From assembly GCA_026706165.1 (NCBI GenBank), contig JAPOZF010000228.1, forward strand, positions 1 through 6,741: a DNA stretch of 6,741 nucleotides, given 5' to 3'. The stretch comes from Gemmatimonadota bacterium (GTDB taxonomy: Bacteria; Latescibacterota; UBA2968; UBA8231). Under the pieces are notes generated by a model, which was not told where the DNA came from, searched no databases, and saw nothing but the letters and a program-made list of their open reading frames with translations. The translations under genes and the position numbers were made by a program. Shown here piece after piece: positions 5,867-6,741 of the stretch. The stretch's first letter is position 1, and every line of letters begins with the position of its first letter.

Positions 5867-6741
5867 TCAGGGTCGCTCCTTTTCCGGACCTGTTGCTGTT
5901 TTCCTGTTTTCGAACTGCTCGGGGTGTTTGCGGAGCAGATTGGCCAGGTTTTTCCTGGCGCTCGTGTCCCCGGGGTTGACGGCCAGGGCCCTGCGATACG
6001 ACGCCGCCGCCTCCCGGAACAGCCCCTGCCCCGCGTAGAGTACCCCGAGGTTGTAGTGGGCGTCGGCATCCCGCGGATGGGTGTTGAGAATCCGTCGGAA
6101 GCGGTTCACCTCGTGGCTGACGACGCGCAATCTCTCGAACGCATCGAGGATTTCCCTGCCCTCCTCGGAACGCCCCTGCCTGAGATAGAGGTTCCCCAGT
6201 CGGTGGCGGGCTTCGGCTTCGAACGGGTCTGCTTCGAGCACGCCGCGCAACAGGGCCTCCCCTTCCGCATATTTGCCCTGCTGGATCAATACCGTTGCCC
6301 TTCCTGTGGCTGCCTTGGCATGCCCCGGGCGCTGCCGGAGGGCGGTGCGGAAGCTTGCGTCAGCCTGTTCGGGCAGCCCTTGAAGCAGAAGAATCCGCCC
6401 CAGTTGACAGTGAGCGTCGGCGTAGGTCGAATCCAGCATGGTGGCGCGCCGGAACGCGGAAAGTGCGTCCTCGTACTCGGTCTGACGCTCGTAGATCATT
6501 CCCAGGCTGTAATGAGTGGCGACGGCATCCGGGTCGCGCTCCAGCGCCTTGTTCAGGGCATCGGCCGCTTCGACGTAGCGGCTCTGGTTGGCATAGGACT
6601 GGGCCAGTTTCCTGTAGAGGGGGACGCGCTGCGGAGTGTTCCGTATCGCACTGCTGAAGGCCTCGATCGCCTCGTCGAGCTGGTTCTGCCGCAGGCGGAC
6701 GTCACCCAGGGCGGAGTACCCTTCGGAGTGACCGGGTTCCC
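5867..6741 (-). CDS. TPR-array protein, C-terminal 290 residues (5' end outside window)
   Basis: This is a tetratricopeptide-repeat scaffold protein. The minus-strand frame is open from the right edge (last full codon 6737-6739) to the TGA at 5869-5867. The ATG at 6499 is not the true start: it falls inside a repeat (YSLGMIYERQTEYEDAL), and about 80 more residues of clear TPR sequence precede it. At least seven repeats with roughly 34-residue spacing are visible. Examples are GYSALGDVRLRQNQLDEAI, LYRKLAQSYANQSRYVEAA, AHCQLGRILLLQGLPEQA, ARHRLGNLYLRQGRSEEG and AHYNLGVLYAGQGLFREAA, most ending in the usual Asp/Asn/Arg-Pro turn. The tail after residue about 270 is polar and Lys/Glu rich. The lipoprotein gene starts 2 nt beyond the stop, so the pair is almost certainly one transcript. 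TPR proteins often accompany ASPIC/FG-GAP proteins, probably as interaction modules; the specific partner is unknown, and no signal peptide can be judged because the N-terminus is missing. Confidence 0.9.
   Translation of the reverse strand, partial: EPGHSEGYSALGDVRLRQNQLDEAIEAFSSAIRNTPQRVPLYRKLAQSYANQSRYVEAADALNKALERDPDAVATHYSLGMIYERQTEYEDALSAFRRATMLDSTYADAHCQLGRILLLQGLPEQADASFRTALRQRPGHAKAATGRATVLIQQGKYAEGEALLRGVLEADPFEAEARHRLGNLYLRQGRSEEGREILDAFERLRVVSHEVNRFRRILNTHPRDADAHYNLGVLYAGQGLFREAAASYRRALAVNPGDTSARKNLANLLRKHPEQFENRKTATGPEKERP
5876..5880 (-). promoter_or_regulatory. Ribosome binding site for the lipoprotein gene
   Basis: On the minus strand AGGAG (extended AAAAGGAG) lies 11 nt before the ATG at 5864 and inside the last codons of the TPR gene. 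It supports the long-signal start and reinitiation after the TPR stop. Confidence 0.5.

Overview
This is a GC-rich bacterial window with six protein-coding genes in two convergent blocks and no recognisable RNA genes, mobile elements or CRISPR. The mix of TPR proteins, an ASPIC/UnbV-FG-GAP (CRTAC1-like) protein, a lipoprotein with a lipobox, and soluble NAD(P)-dependent oxidoreductases suggests a diderm, probably free-living soil or sediment bacterium. Acidobacteriota, Planctomycetota, Verrucomicrobiota, Gemmatimonadota or a related uncultured phylum would fit. The phylum is an inference; nothing here fixes it.

Left block, plus strand (1-3312): the C-terminal part of a TPR protein runs in from beyond the left edge. 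It is followed 55 bp later by an aldo/keto reductase (start 1060) and, after a 153-bp gap holding a compact hairpin, by a Gfo/Idh/MocA-family dehydrogenase (GTG start at 2080 with a strong Shine-Dalgarno). The two enzymes look like soluble NAD(P)H-dependent carbonyl or sugar oxidoreductases. Their substrates cannot be read from the sequence.

Right block, minus strand (3398-6741): this is a tight three-gene unit, read right to left. It consists of a TPR-array protein (5' end outside the window), an unrecognised lipoprotein starting 2 nt after the TPR stop, and a secreted-type protein with seven DxDxDG calcium-binding loops and a C-terminal ASPIC/UnbV domain. The arrangement suggests co-expressed envelope or cell-surface proteins. 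The first in-frame ATG of the ASPIC gene (4852) lies inside a conserved motif. The homologous N-terminus, including a signal-like hydrophobic stretch, continues upstream through a region with no ATG, GTG or TTG. The real start is therefore probably non-canonical, and an ATT overlapping the lipoprotein stop codon is the neatest candidate. Otherwise the sequence contains an error or a disrupted gene.

The most unusual points are this missing start, the unexplained lipoprotein in the TPR/ASPIC unit, and the altered cofactor-site motifs of the aldo/keto reductase. I see no clear defence system, transposon or novel RNA.
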